Shown here: positions 22,801 through 33,263 of the stretch, piece after piece
How the letters are laid out: every line of letters starts with the position of its first letter
Position numbering within the stretch: the first letter of the stretch is position 1
DNA from: Cladorrhinum sp. PSN259
Lineage: Eukaryota; Ascomycota; Sordariomycetes; Sordariales; Podosporaceae
Direction of reading: 5' to 3'
NCBI GenBank assembly: GCA_033725935.1
Contig: MU867060.1
Coordinates: forward strand, 1,082,922 to 1,146,921
DNA: 64,000 nucleotides
The notes under the pieces: generated by a model
Seen by the model: only the letters and a program-made list of their open reading frames with translations
The model's database searches: none
What the model was told of the DNA's origin: nothing
Translations under genes and position numbers: made by a program

Positions 22801-25336
22801 ATGGGCCTACGTGACAGATTCAAGAAGAAGGGCTCGGAGAGCGAGGGGAGCACACACGACCCCCAACCCCCTTCAACTCCAGAGTTCACCATCATGCGCA
22901 CCGACACTCACCACGCCGAAGTGATCCATCCTCCCGGCCCTGACGAAGATACTTTCGAGGAAAATCACAACGGGGCTTACCTGCGACCTGATGCCGACAA
23001 GTCACCGAGCGGGGGAAAGCACCGCAGCCTTGATGTATTCCGGAGTCCCCGAAGCCGTAGCACGTCTGTCACTAGCAACCAGAGTTCCGGCGGCCACAGG
23101 CGCCTCTCTGAGCGTTTGCATCTCAGTCGTAGTCCAGCCAGCTCGGAAAACGTGCCACAGGACCTACCCGATATCATCGTTCCAGATAATGGAGACAAGG
23201 AAGGGACCGAGTCGCAGTGGGAGCAACGCGCCACCATCCTCGCTAGGGAAAATGAAAAGCATCGCAGCCGTCCAACCACGCCGGTTTACGGGAGCGTTGC
23301 TCCGACGCTTCCTCAGCTGCGTTTGGGCGACGGATCGAGTGAGGATGCGCCACCGCCGGATCCAAACGTCAAGGTCGTGTCTTCCAAGCAGATTGATGAG
23401 GACATCCAGGAGGCTATCAAGCTGCATGAGGCAGGGAAGCTGGAGCAGTCAACGGCGTTGTTTGGGCGGCTCGCTGATCCAAAGGGGGCGAATAACCCCC
23501 TAAGTCAGGTTCTGTATGGTCTCGCTCTGAGGTATGTATCCGCCAGCAGTTCCTTTCGCGGCCCGTGGACGGATCACACGGCCAGAACACTTGATGCCCC
23601 ATTGCCCAATGATTGCCCTTGTATTTTTCAAAACACGCAGGCGAGACTGACACCGAATCATAACAACAGACATGGATGGGGATGCGCCCCGAATACTGCA
23701 GCTGCCGTGAGCTACCTCTCAGCAGCGGCATCCAATGCTGCAGAGATTGAGCAGATGGCTCTGCAGGCAGGACTGAAGAAAGGTGGCGCGGCCAAGGGCG
23801 AATTGGTTCTGGCAATATTTGAATTGGCGAATTGTTTCCGTCATGGGTGGGGGATTCCCAAGGATCCAATTGCCGCGAAGCAGGTGAGTTCGCTTTTTGC
23901 CTCTTCTGAGGAGGGGAAGGGGTTTGACTTTGTTGCAATCCCGTGCTCACTTTTTTTGTTGTGTATAGTACTACGAGACTGCAGCCAATCTGGGAGACAC
24001 AGATGCCATGAACGAAGTAGCATGGTGCTATCTCGAAGGTTTTGGCACTAAGAAGAACAAGGTCAGTCAGTCAATTCCAGAGCGGTTCTTTTTTTCTTCT
24101 TTTGTCTTTCCCTTTTCAGCTTCCGGCAGCAACCATGATATCTCGTGTTTTCTTAATACTCCCTCATCAGCTTGTCCCTGTCCCTGTTTTTTTGCCAGCT
24201 GGACAGCAAGTGGCGTGCTGAATGAAAAGCATTCTTGCGCGGATGTTCTGGCCCAGAGGTGGGGAGAACCGTATGATTGCCGGCCGGGAAGTGCTGCCCT
24301 GGCTGGAAGGTTTGGATGGGGGTTGGGCATCAATGGGGGTCAAGAACCGAATCATTGGTGCATGGCAGACAGAAGTTTGTTGAACCCCGCGCTGTTGGAG
24401 ATGTCTTTGTCCTTTGTCTTTTCTTGTTTACCCCCATTTAAGCAAATTGGAGAAGAGACTGACTTTTGACTGCAAAAAATTAACAGTTTATCGCGGCGAA
24501 ATACTATCGTCAGGCTGAAGAAAATGGAAACAAGACCATTGGGAACACATGGTGAGTTTTCTTTTTACTCTTGTCATTTCTTGCTTTCTCTGTCTGTTTC
24601 ACAATTCACAAACAAATTTCCCATTTCTTAAAACTCCCCTCATCCTCCCCCACATAGGAAACCTTTTCCAGCTCTCGTGGGACATGAAGTAATGCACACA
24701 TGTGCGGAAGGTTTCTTAGAGGCTTGATATAGATTGAGGATTGAGGATTGGATGGATCAGACATATACATACATATGCAGGAATCCGCTTTTACTTTTTC
24801 CCCATCTGCCGAGGGGATGGGGGGGGATGACTTGCTGCTTCCTGCTGAGTCTAGGTACTGCAGCAGTGGTTGGTTGGTTAGTCCAGCCAGTCAGTCAGTG
24901 GTCTGTTCGCCTTGCTTTCTGTTTCTCCCCCTTTCTCTATTCCCACCCCCTCCTCCTCTCTTTTCTCCGTTCGTCTCTCTGGTTGGAGTGACAAAGTCCG
25001 AAGACCGGACAGTTTTTGGAGTTGGTGTTACCGTTACGAAGCTTTTTCCTCTCCCTCATCCGATCGATGCCCTTTTCCCGATTGGTTTTGTGTGAGGAAG
25101 TTTTATTCCTGCAGTGTCTCCGTTTTGTGGACTTGGGGGACGTCTTACAATGTTTCTAATGTGTGGGGATTTGTAACATGTGGTGATGGTGGTGGTGGTG
25201 TGTGGTATTACTGTTGCACCCCTCTTGTTTACTCTGTGTTTTCTTTGAGATGTCCGTTAACTAACTTGATTCGTGATATTCTTCTAGGATCTGGAAAGAC
25301 AAGTATAACCCTGAGAACGAAAAGGTCAAGAAATGA
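22801..25336 (+). CDS. Sel1-repeat protein, Nif1/Dsf2-like
   Basis: Predicted 383 aa in five exons: 22801-23531, 23670-23883, 23969-24061, 24487-24551 and 25288-25336. The N-terminal 190 residues are Ser/Pro/Arg-rich and disordered (RSPRSRSTS, HRRLSERLHLSRSPAS). Residues 200-380 hold Sel1-like repeats: DEDIQEAIKLHEAGKLEQST, LYGLALRHGWGC, FRHGWGIPKDPIAAKQYYET and EVAWCYLEGFGTKKNKFIAA, ending in GNTWIWKDKYNP. Proteins of this type include fission-yeast Nif1, an inhibitor of the mitotic kinase Nim1, and yeast Dsf2. The role here in cell-cycle or polarity control is inferred from that similarity. Introns 3 (425 nt) and 4 (736 nt) are unusually long. An alternative acceptor at 24656-24657 would give a different 22-residue tail. 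Exons 1-4 are well supported; the last exon is less certain. Confidence 0.8.
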
Positions 25337-25872
25337 GCATGATGATGAAGTACATATGAATGGGTTATAAGTTAATACGGGGGTGAAAGGAGTACTAAGG
25401 TTTTTTCTGGGAGGAATTTGGTGATTTGGTTACATTTACTACTACGTATTTTCTTTCTGTTGAGCAAGCAAGCCAGTTAATGAAAATCTTCTCTTTTTTT
25501 TTTTCTTCTGTGAAGGGGCGTTTGCTTGTGGCAATTTCGACGTTTCTCTCTATTCTTGCCCCCCGTTGATGTATATACGCATTTGTTTGGTATTGATATG
25601 CGGATATATGTGGGGGAGGTGCAGTGGTGTATGTAAGGGTTCGGTTTGATTTTGCAGGAATGGATGGGTCTTTTTTTTCTCAAGTTCCGCTGCAGCCGAG
25701 AAGAGGAAAAGTTTATACGTACACATAGGTAGAATGAAAGGAAAATCGGTAGAGGTCTGGGATGGGATTGGTTGGAAAGTCTGTTTATCAATCAGTTGAA
25801 GGTGTGTTTGTTGATTGGTAGCAGAAAAAAACAACAGTTTCTTGGAGCATTGTGTATGTTACTGTACACTCC

Positions 25873-25895
25873 TTTTTTTTTTTTTTTTTTTTTTT
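25873..25895. repeat. Poly-T run (T23)
   Basis: An uninterrupted run of 23 T, about 540 bp downstream of the Sel1-repeat gene stop codon. Confidence 0.95.
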
Positions 25896-26247
25896 CCTCA
25901 CAAATTTTGGTTTATTATGAAATGATTCAAGGTTTTTTTTTTTGTTGATAAGGTTTTTTTGTTTTCATTATTAGGAAAGTTTCTTGTTCAAGAAAATGTT
26001 GGTTTTTAACGTAACTTGTACTGGACTGAAGTGAGACTTTTCATTCGATTTTTCTTTCTTTCTTCTCCTCTTCTTTTTTCTGTTTTCTGATTTGCTTGGG
26101 GTTACGGACGGAATCTCCGATTTGTTCTTTCTGTGTAAACGATTTCTTTAGTGGGTAGGGTGTTCTTGATTTCTGCTGTGATCATATCTCATAGTTTTCT
26201 GGAGTCCTTTTTACCCCTTTTCCTGCATGAAACGATTTTCACCTTGG

Positions 26248-26260
26248 CTCTCTTTCTCTC

Positions 26261-26291
<31 letters not shown>
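26248..26291. repeat. (CT)n microsatellite, interrupted
   Basis: A CT dinucleotide tract of about 44 nt with a TTT and an A interruption. Confidence 0.9.
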
Positions 26292-26307
26292 ACCTGACCG
26301 TGACCCT

Positions 26308-26377
26308 GTGCTGTTGCTGTGCTGTGCTGTTGCTGTGCTGTGCTGTTGCTGTGATGTGCTGTTGCTGTGCTGTGCTG
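26308..26377. repeat. 16-bp minisatellite, 4 copies plus a partial
   Basis: Four head-to-tail copies of the 16-bp unit GTGCTGTTGCTGTGCT. Copy three has one substitution, and a partial fifth copy follows. The unit is itself built from TGCTG/TTGCTG pieces. Confidence 0.9.
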
Positions 26378-28253
26378 GTTTTGTTTGATCGCCACTTTGG
26401 CTACTATGTAAAGCACTGGCACGCATCGGTTGCCCCCTTTTGTAAAAGTCTTTAACAAAACTAATTGAGGCGAGAAAGGTTCTGCATTAGACTGATGGAT
26501 ACTTTGCAATTCAGCATTTGTGGACTTTTCGCTTGGGTTGATATGGAGTCTTTTTGGATCCTTTTGAACCTCGCTCCCCCCCCTTTTTTTTTTGACGTTT
26601 CATCATGCGATTGATTCATTAGGACTTTTTTTTTTTGTGTTTGTTGTTTAGATCTCCATCGCAGTTGCGCTCGTGGTCAAATTAATGTGTGTGTACCTGA
26701 ACTAGCAACCCATTGGGTCGATTTCAATGGATATGGGGCTCGCTCCGTCGATGAGGTGGGTGGGTGGTTGGTGTTTGTTGATTTGTTTATGTCGGCCCCT
26801 CTGTATAAGGTCGTGTTGATCAGGGGTTTCTTTTTTTTGATCTGGCGAGAAGATCCACTTTGTGCAGGTTCACACACAAGAAAGAGACAGAGAAAGTCGC
26901 ATCGCATTAGGTTCTGTAGTAGTTTAAGAAGGATAAATTGCCCTAGTGTAGTCTGTTGCAGTATACATGAGATGGTACTTCGGAGATACTAGCGGGGATC
27001 TGTTACGGATGTATCTTGGGATGCTGTGTGAATTGCCAGAAAAGAAAACGGAGGGTTTACTGCAACCCCCTTTTTCCCATTCTTATTTCCCCATGTGTTG
27101 TATTTTGGCAGGAGCAAATAAACAAACGACCCTTTTTCTGAGTCAGTGCAACGAGCACAGCAAAAGGCCTTGGGAGAATATTGAGGACCAAGGGGTTATT
27201 TCGAAGCTTGTTATCACTTCATTTGAACTTATTCGAGTATCACAGCCCCTAAAATACTTGTGTCAGTCCCTGCCGGCATTGGAGTTATCATGCACGCAGG
27301 CCGCGAAACCACAATGAGGCGAGTGCTGTACGACACCATATCAATTGGATGGCGAGCTTCAAAAACTCGTCTGCCTCACCGAAAAATCAATTTCTCACAC
27401 GATGGTCTCACGATATCCGATTTCATACTAACCGGTCACAAACCTAGAGATCGGTTACTGGAGCCCATAAGCTTGAGTTTTCCATTTGCCATCCGTCCAA
27501 CATTGCCCCGCCCGTGCCATGGAACCCAGGAGTTTTGTGCAATGTTGCTGTTGAGGAAACAAGAACGGGCGGAGGGGGGTTTCGGGCGGGCAATTTATTT
27601 TCTATTTGCCTTTCCCCCTCCCGTCCCCCCCGGTGTTCCCTCAGCCCCCCTTTCCCTGTATTACGGAGCACCCTCCCCTCCGCCCGGCCGGGTCCGGAGT
27701 TCGTTGATCGGCGGTAGTGAGCACGGTCTCACGCCGCAAGCTCATCTGGATCTGTAGGTACATATGTAACAAGATTGGCTGAGTGAAAGGCTTTCCCCAG
27801 ACATAACCTTGAAGCCCACTTGCTCTTAATTAGCTCCTAGATTCAGAAACTGTAGGCTTTCTTAATGGCCCAATTCCACATACTCACATCTCAGTCTATC
27901 ACAAGAAGAAGGCTTTTCTCAAACATTTCACCTATATTCTCTTCCCGCCTTCCACCCTTCCACCCTTCCCTTCCCCTCCGCTTCCCTGTCCCGTCCCTGT
28001 GGCACACTCACCTATAACCAAGTCAAACCTTACACAACATAACGGAGTAGTATCACCCATCCCAAAAAGCTGTATTCATATGTCGTGTTGCATGAAGAAG
28101 TCGGCATTTGAAATACTGAGTAGCAAAAACCCGTAACACTAAACGACAACAGCAACAGCAGATGTTTTATTCCCTCCTCCCCTTTCCCGTGTATATGCGC
28201 CCAGCCGTTCGGAGCGTTTGCCTTGCACCACCAGACGTAAGCCAAGCAATATT

Positions 28254-28274
28254 TCCTCCTCCTCCTCCTCCTCC
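28254..28274. repeat. (TCC)n trinucleotide microsatellite
   Basis: Seven TCC-type units in non-coding DNA. Confidence 0.85.
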
Positions 28275-28564
28275 GTTCAGTCGGGCGGAGAGAGGGAAGG
28301 GAGAGGCTGTGGTTTTTGGTGTGATGTTGTCGTCAGCCTTCCTTTTTTTTTCCTGGTCGGGAGCTGAAAACACACATCAAAATCTGCCGGGTTAGGCAAT
28401 ATCAGAATTTCCAGGTTTTTTTTTTCCGTTGTTGTTGCTGCCCAATCATAATTTATGATACCTCACAAAAAAGAGAAATTTCCCGTCATCCTTTTGTCTC
28501 AGCCTACCTACCTACTGACCAAGACTTTGTTTTGGGTGTCGCGTGTGTCGTCCCGGCTAAAATG

Positions 28565-28568
<4 letters not shown>

Positions 28569-28597
<29 letters not shown>
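28569..28597. repeat. (GT)14 dinucleotide microsatellite
   Basis: About 29 nt of perfect GT repeat. Shorter GT runs recur at about 28807-28821 and 28899-28911. Confidence 0.95.
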
Positions 28598-28599
<2 letters not shown>

Positions 28600-31115
28600 C
28601 GTGTTGTGCCGTTTTCCTCCCCCGCAAAGCCCGGCCGGGTGGTCACTTGCTTTGCTTCGCTTTCCCGTCCCCAGCTTATACCCCCACTCCCACATTACTG
28701 CGACCCGTTTCCTTGGCCTAACCATGTTTCTCATAGATATGGTTCCATTTACTGGTCGCCCCGGAATTTTGGATGCGAGGAAATGTAAAGTGGTGGTGTG
28801 TATCTGCGTGTGTGTGTGTGTATGAGGCCTCACGATGCAATCATGCCCCCCCACCACCACCTTCCTCCCGTCTTCCTCCTGCCTGCCTCAGACTAGCGTT
28901 GTGTGTGTGTGTGAGAGAGAAAAGTGTGGTTACGTCCCCGCGCGGGAAAGTCAGAGAGAGACAAAATAGAAATTCGGTCATGATGTTTTCTGAGTCTCGT
29001 CATCATCATCATCATCAAAATTGTCGTTTTCGGTCCCGAGAGAGGGAGATATAATACGGGATCGGAAAAAAAGAAGAAAAAAAGAAAAAAAAGAGATATT
29101 CCTCCTGGGGTTCAGAAAATGATATGCTATCAGCAAATCCAAAACCCGAAACCGTCAGATTTCTGTCATCATTCTTCTTTTCTTCTTTCTCCCTTTTCTG
29201 GGTATTTTTGGCAACCCGAGACATCACTCACGCGGACTGTATTGTAGTGGTGGGAACGAGCCGGGGCTCGGAAGACACTTCCATTCCCGTCTCATCCAAG
29301 CAGGTTTCCAGGTTCCTTCCTTCACTTCCTTCTTCCCGGGGAAGCTACCCAGCTGCCTTGATTCCAGGTCCCTTCGAGAAACCCGTGGAAAACAAATACT
29401 GACGTCGGGTTTCATGTGAACATTAACACCGAAAAGGTGTCACGCTGCTGCGGCACTCATGTCATTGTCCCCCCGCCCCCTCCCAACAAAAACTTCGACA
29501 CAACTTCTTGTGATCAATACAGAGTATATATGACAAGATCCTTGGTACAGAACTAATCCTTGAACAATTCATTTGGTGTCTAGTGTATGTACAGTACCTA
29601 GCAACGAAACACATGTGATTCATCTACTACTGCTGATCATGCCATGGGTGACCATGACGCCGAATCCTGTACCCGACAGACTGGACTTTCCCCGCCTACC
29701 CCGGGATTTACTAGTTGGTCACAGGGCACCTTCTACTGCATGAAACTCAAAGCGTGGACTGTTCATCATCGAGTCATTGTACTTGGTCTGTGTCTGAGTA
29801 TTTGTTCCATATATATTCTGGGTGGTTTACTATGCTGCCTAGCTACAAGATGTTCAGGGATTGTCGGTTTCGCAGGGCGATTCCAGCTCCTACCGAAATT
29901 CGAAAATCCCCAATAATCTGTAATAGTATCCATATGTCTTCTGGTGGCGTCTCTATGTACCCATTCTCTGTTTGGGTGTCTGTCTGTCGGCTCTCGCATG
30001 GGTGTGTGGCGGTCCCGTTCTGTTGTAGAACTCTCCCGCCAGGGAACCAGGCAGTTGACAGTGATGACACATATCTCCCTTTCTCATGAGCAGATACTCT
30101 TCACGTCGAACCACTCCGGTAATCCCTTTGCCATTTGAGACCTCCATACTCCACCCAACATCACCCTCCATGGTCTTCCACGAACCTCCACCATGCCCAA
30201 GAATGAAACGAATGTTGATGTCGTTAATGTTGAGAACAAAAGAAAATCTTGTCGTCGTGACTGTGTGATCGTCGCAGCTGGTTATCGAGTCGGGCTCTTC
30301 CTCCCAAAGGTATACCGTTCGTGCGTTACATAATAAAATGTTCTTCGTCCATCCATCTTCCCCAAATTTTTTTCGGTAAAACAAAAACAAGCAAGAAAAA
30401 AAAAGAGGAAAAAAAAGGAAAAAAAAAACCAATGTGCAATCTCGTATCTGCCCATCTGTGAGTTTTGTCCATGTGTGTGTATGTGGTGTGAAGGGATTTC
30501 TCCGCAACACAGCAGCAACCACAGACAGAAAAAGGACATAAAGTCGGAGACGTTGGCGGATCCTCGGTGTACAAAGGAGAAAGGAGAAGTGATGTTGTTG
30601 TCGTTGTGTCCAAAAGATATTGTCCCCAAAGAAAAAAAATCAGTTCCCAAAATCCTTTCGCCGTGTTTCCCACCAGTTAAAACGACCTTGCAGCAAGGCT
30701 CCATGAAACCACCTGTTGAAAACATCGAAACGCCGAAAGATAGGAAAAATAGATCCAAGAGAGGAAAACTAAGAAAAACACATTAGAGTAAAGGAAAACG
30801 CTCAAAATCAACCAAAAAATCAAATGCACGCTTCGCTTGCTAAATCGCTCATCAAACAACAAGAGGAAAAAATAGACAAATATCAAAAGAAAATAAACAA
30901 GAAATTGTAGGAAAAAACAAGGTCGGTAACAAATTTTCGGGTGCGCGAGCAGCGAATTAATCTGTTTGATGTTGTCGCGGGAGCGGATCAAGTGTATATG
31001 GTTGGTTGGCGATCAAGAGAAATCGAAAGTCGACAATCTGAGTAATAATATCCAGGGAAAAAAGAAAAGAAAAACAATCGAGGAAAAGGGAGCTTTGAAA
31101 AAAGTGCCCACAAGA

Positions 31116-31145
31116 TGCTGTGCTGTGCTGTGCTGTGCTGTGCTG
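31116..31145. repeat. (TGCTG)6 pentanucleotide repeat
   Basis: Six perfect TGCTG units, then one variant. It lies about 90 bp downstream of the bZIP gene stop codon (that gene runs leftward), so it is probably within its 3' untranslated region. Confidence 0.95.
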
Positions 31146-31234
31146 TGCTATGCAGTCGTTACATTGCATTCATACAGTTTCATAGGCTGTCGTAAATCGT
31201 TGTCGTGAGGTTGGTCGTAAGAAAACGAGGCAAA

Positions 31235-33167
31235 TCATGATTGACGGTCGTTGTCACCGCCAGCCGCCACCTGTTGTGCGTTGTTGCTCTCCTGCACCAT
31301 GCGGGCAAAGGTCCGCACAACATCGCTCGGAATCTGGTCCCAGAGCAGCGATCGAGTGTAGACCTCGGAAGTCGACTCCTTGCTGGACTCGCGCATCTTG
31401 CCAAGAGCATTCGCCAGATTGCGTCTGCCCTCGCTCATTGTCCTTTCGGCTTGAGCGTTGGGCGGGAAATCTTGCGAAGTCAAGTCATTATACTGCGCGG
31501 CCGAGAGGGAGAAGAGCTGCTCGTTGGTCTGTTGCTCAGTTGGCTGCGTGAGGACATCCGCCATGTCGCCCAGCATCGACGATGCGACGTTGTCGACCAT
31601 CTGGGCGGACATGGAAAGCGATGAGGACGAGGCCGATGGTGCCTGGGCCCAGCTGGAGCCCGACGGCTGGGGAGCCATCGCGGCGAGGGCCGAGGGAACC
31701 TGGTTGACACCAGCATCCTTGAAAACGTTCTCGAGAATGGACGCCGAGGCGGCGCGCACATCCTCCGAGACACGAGGAATGTTGGGGGTTGACCGGTTGG
31801 AGAGCACAAAGGCGCCAACAAGGAAAAGCATGAAGAGCAGGCCGCCTTGCTGGGCGGGTTTCTCGCAGTCCGCTGACAATACAACCTCGGTCTTCTTGGC
31901 GGCGGGGACGATTTGCATGTCCATCTCCTGCTTGACATCGACAGACTGCTCCATGGGGAAGTCGCCAAACATGTTGGGCATGTTGCCCCAGGTGCCGCTC
32001 ATGGGGATGTCCATCTGGCCGAAGCCGTTGTTGACACCCTCCAGGGCCTGGACGTGGTTGGTGAGGACGCTGACCTTCTTGCGCAGCTCGCCTGTCTCAA
32101 TGGTGTGCTTGCTGATCATCTCCTCACGTTCTCTCTCGAGGTTGTGAATGTAATTATCGCACTCGTGCTTCTCCATTTGGAGCTTCTCGAGCTGCATCTG
32201 AAGCTCGTTCACAGTGTCCTCCATGCTGGAGAGCATCTCTGCAAAGTGCTTCTTCTCATCCTCGAGACGTTCAGTGTGAAGCTTCTTGCGTTGTCTGGAA
32301 TCAAGTCTGCAAGAAGTGTGTTAGGATGCTGAGAGGCCGACAAGCGAATGCGGGATTGAGAGCTACTTACGCTGCTTGTCTGTTGCGCAAAAGGCGCTTC
32401 TGCTGCTTGAGTTCCCTGATCTCTTGCTCATCGGTCGACTGGGCAATGAGCTGATCAATGTTGTTGAGGTTTCGCTCGGCAGGGATCTCGAAGCGGGCGT
32501 TCTTCTTGCGGATGCCGTCTCCTCTGCGCATCTCGTTGTGCGAGCGGATCATGGGGCTAGCGGGCTGGGGCCTCTTCAATGCCTGGTTCTTCAGATCCTG
32601 GGACATCCAGAGGTCCTTCTGGGGAGAAGTGGGCATTGACTGAGGGGCAGCAGCCTGTCCGAGAGGCTGGAACATGGCGACCTGGTTGGCGGGGTTGTTG
32701 AATGGCGTCGGCTGGGGAGCAATGGGAGCTGGCCTAGGAAAGAGTGACATGCCAGTGTCATATTCGACTGGCAATCCATCAAAGGCTTGCAGTTGTGGGG
32801 TGGCGGATCCAGACGATGTCATGGGCCATGACTGGCTCTGATAGACAGCCGGCTGGCCTTGGTCCATCCGCAAGAAGGGGTTATTGCTGTGCGCGTCGAA
32901 GAAGGGGTTGTTGGAAGGGACAGCAGACATTTCTACCGACCGCCAGTCCTCCGCCTTTGGCGAAAAGAGTGAGGGCGCGACACCAAACGAGTCTCTCCTG
33001 CTATCCACCATTGGGGGTGACATCTCCAAGCCCGAGTCGAGTGCACTATGGTCGAGGATGTTGTCGTCCAGTATGCTGTCGTCCTCGTCAAAGTACTTAG
33101 TATTTGAGGTGTCAACTGATAATGGTGCCCTGTAGAAAGAGGGCTGCATTGTGAATTGTGAGACCAT
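31235..33167 (-). CDS. ada-1: bZIP transcription factor, probably ADA-1
   Basis: Predicted 622 aa in two exons, 33167-32371 and 32306-31235. The 64-nt GT-AG intron has a CTAAC branch site and interrupts the basic region. Joining gives RLLRNRQAALDSRQRKK (about residues 257-274), a bZIP DNA-binding region, followed by a long leucine-zipper coiled coil (about 275-350). The N-terminal half is Ser/Pro/Gln-rich and contains NNPFF and NNPFL repeats. A hydrophobic stretch LLFMLFLVGAFVLS lies at about residues 422-435, which is unusual for a nuclear factor. In Neurospora, ADA-1 (all development altered) is a bZIP protein needed for asexual and sexual development. I assign the name from recalled family resemblance and the nearby ATP4 gene, so the bZIP call is firm but the name is tentative. 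A uORF ends 6 nt upstream of the start codon. Confidence 0.85.
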
Positions 33168-33173
33168 GTTGGG

Positions 33174-33263
33174 CTAGGTGTGTGTATGTCTGAAATATCT
33201 GCAAAGACTGCAGAAGGGAAGTGGGTTTAAAATTGTTGTGCGAACAGGTTCTATATATTGCAT
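33174..33263 (-). promoter_or_regulatory. uORF in the bZIP gene leader
   Basis: A 29-codon ATG-initiated frame (MQYIEPVRTT...) with its TAG stop, leaving just 6 nt before the bZIP start codon at 33167. It matters only if this stretch is in the mature mRNA. A consensus splice donor (GTGAGT) at 33686-33685 and three acceptors between 33190 and 33210 could remove its start codon. Confidence 0.45.

Larger units (their letters stand above)
25337..31234. other. 5.9-kb convergent intergenic region, repeat-rich
   Basis: No supportable gene lies between the convergent Sel1-repeat and bZIP genes. The region is dominated by homopolymer runs and tandem repeats (listed separately), with GT, CT, TCC and ATC microsatellites between 28.2 and 29.1 kb. 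It may contain long 3' untranslated sequences or non-coding transcripts. Open frames here are short and lack domains. Confidence 0.55.

Noticed and set aside
31458..32147. 229-codon plus-strand open frame
   Set aside because: Antisense to the bZIP gene, no recognisable content.
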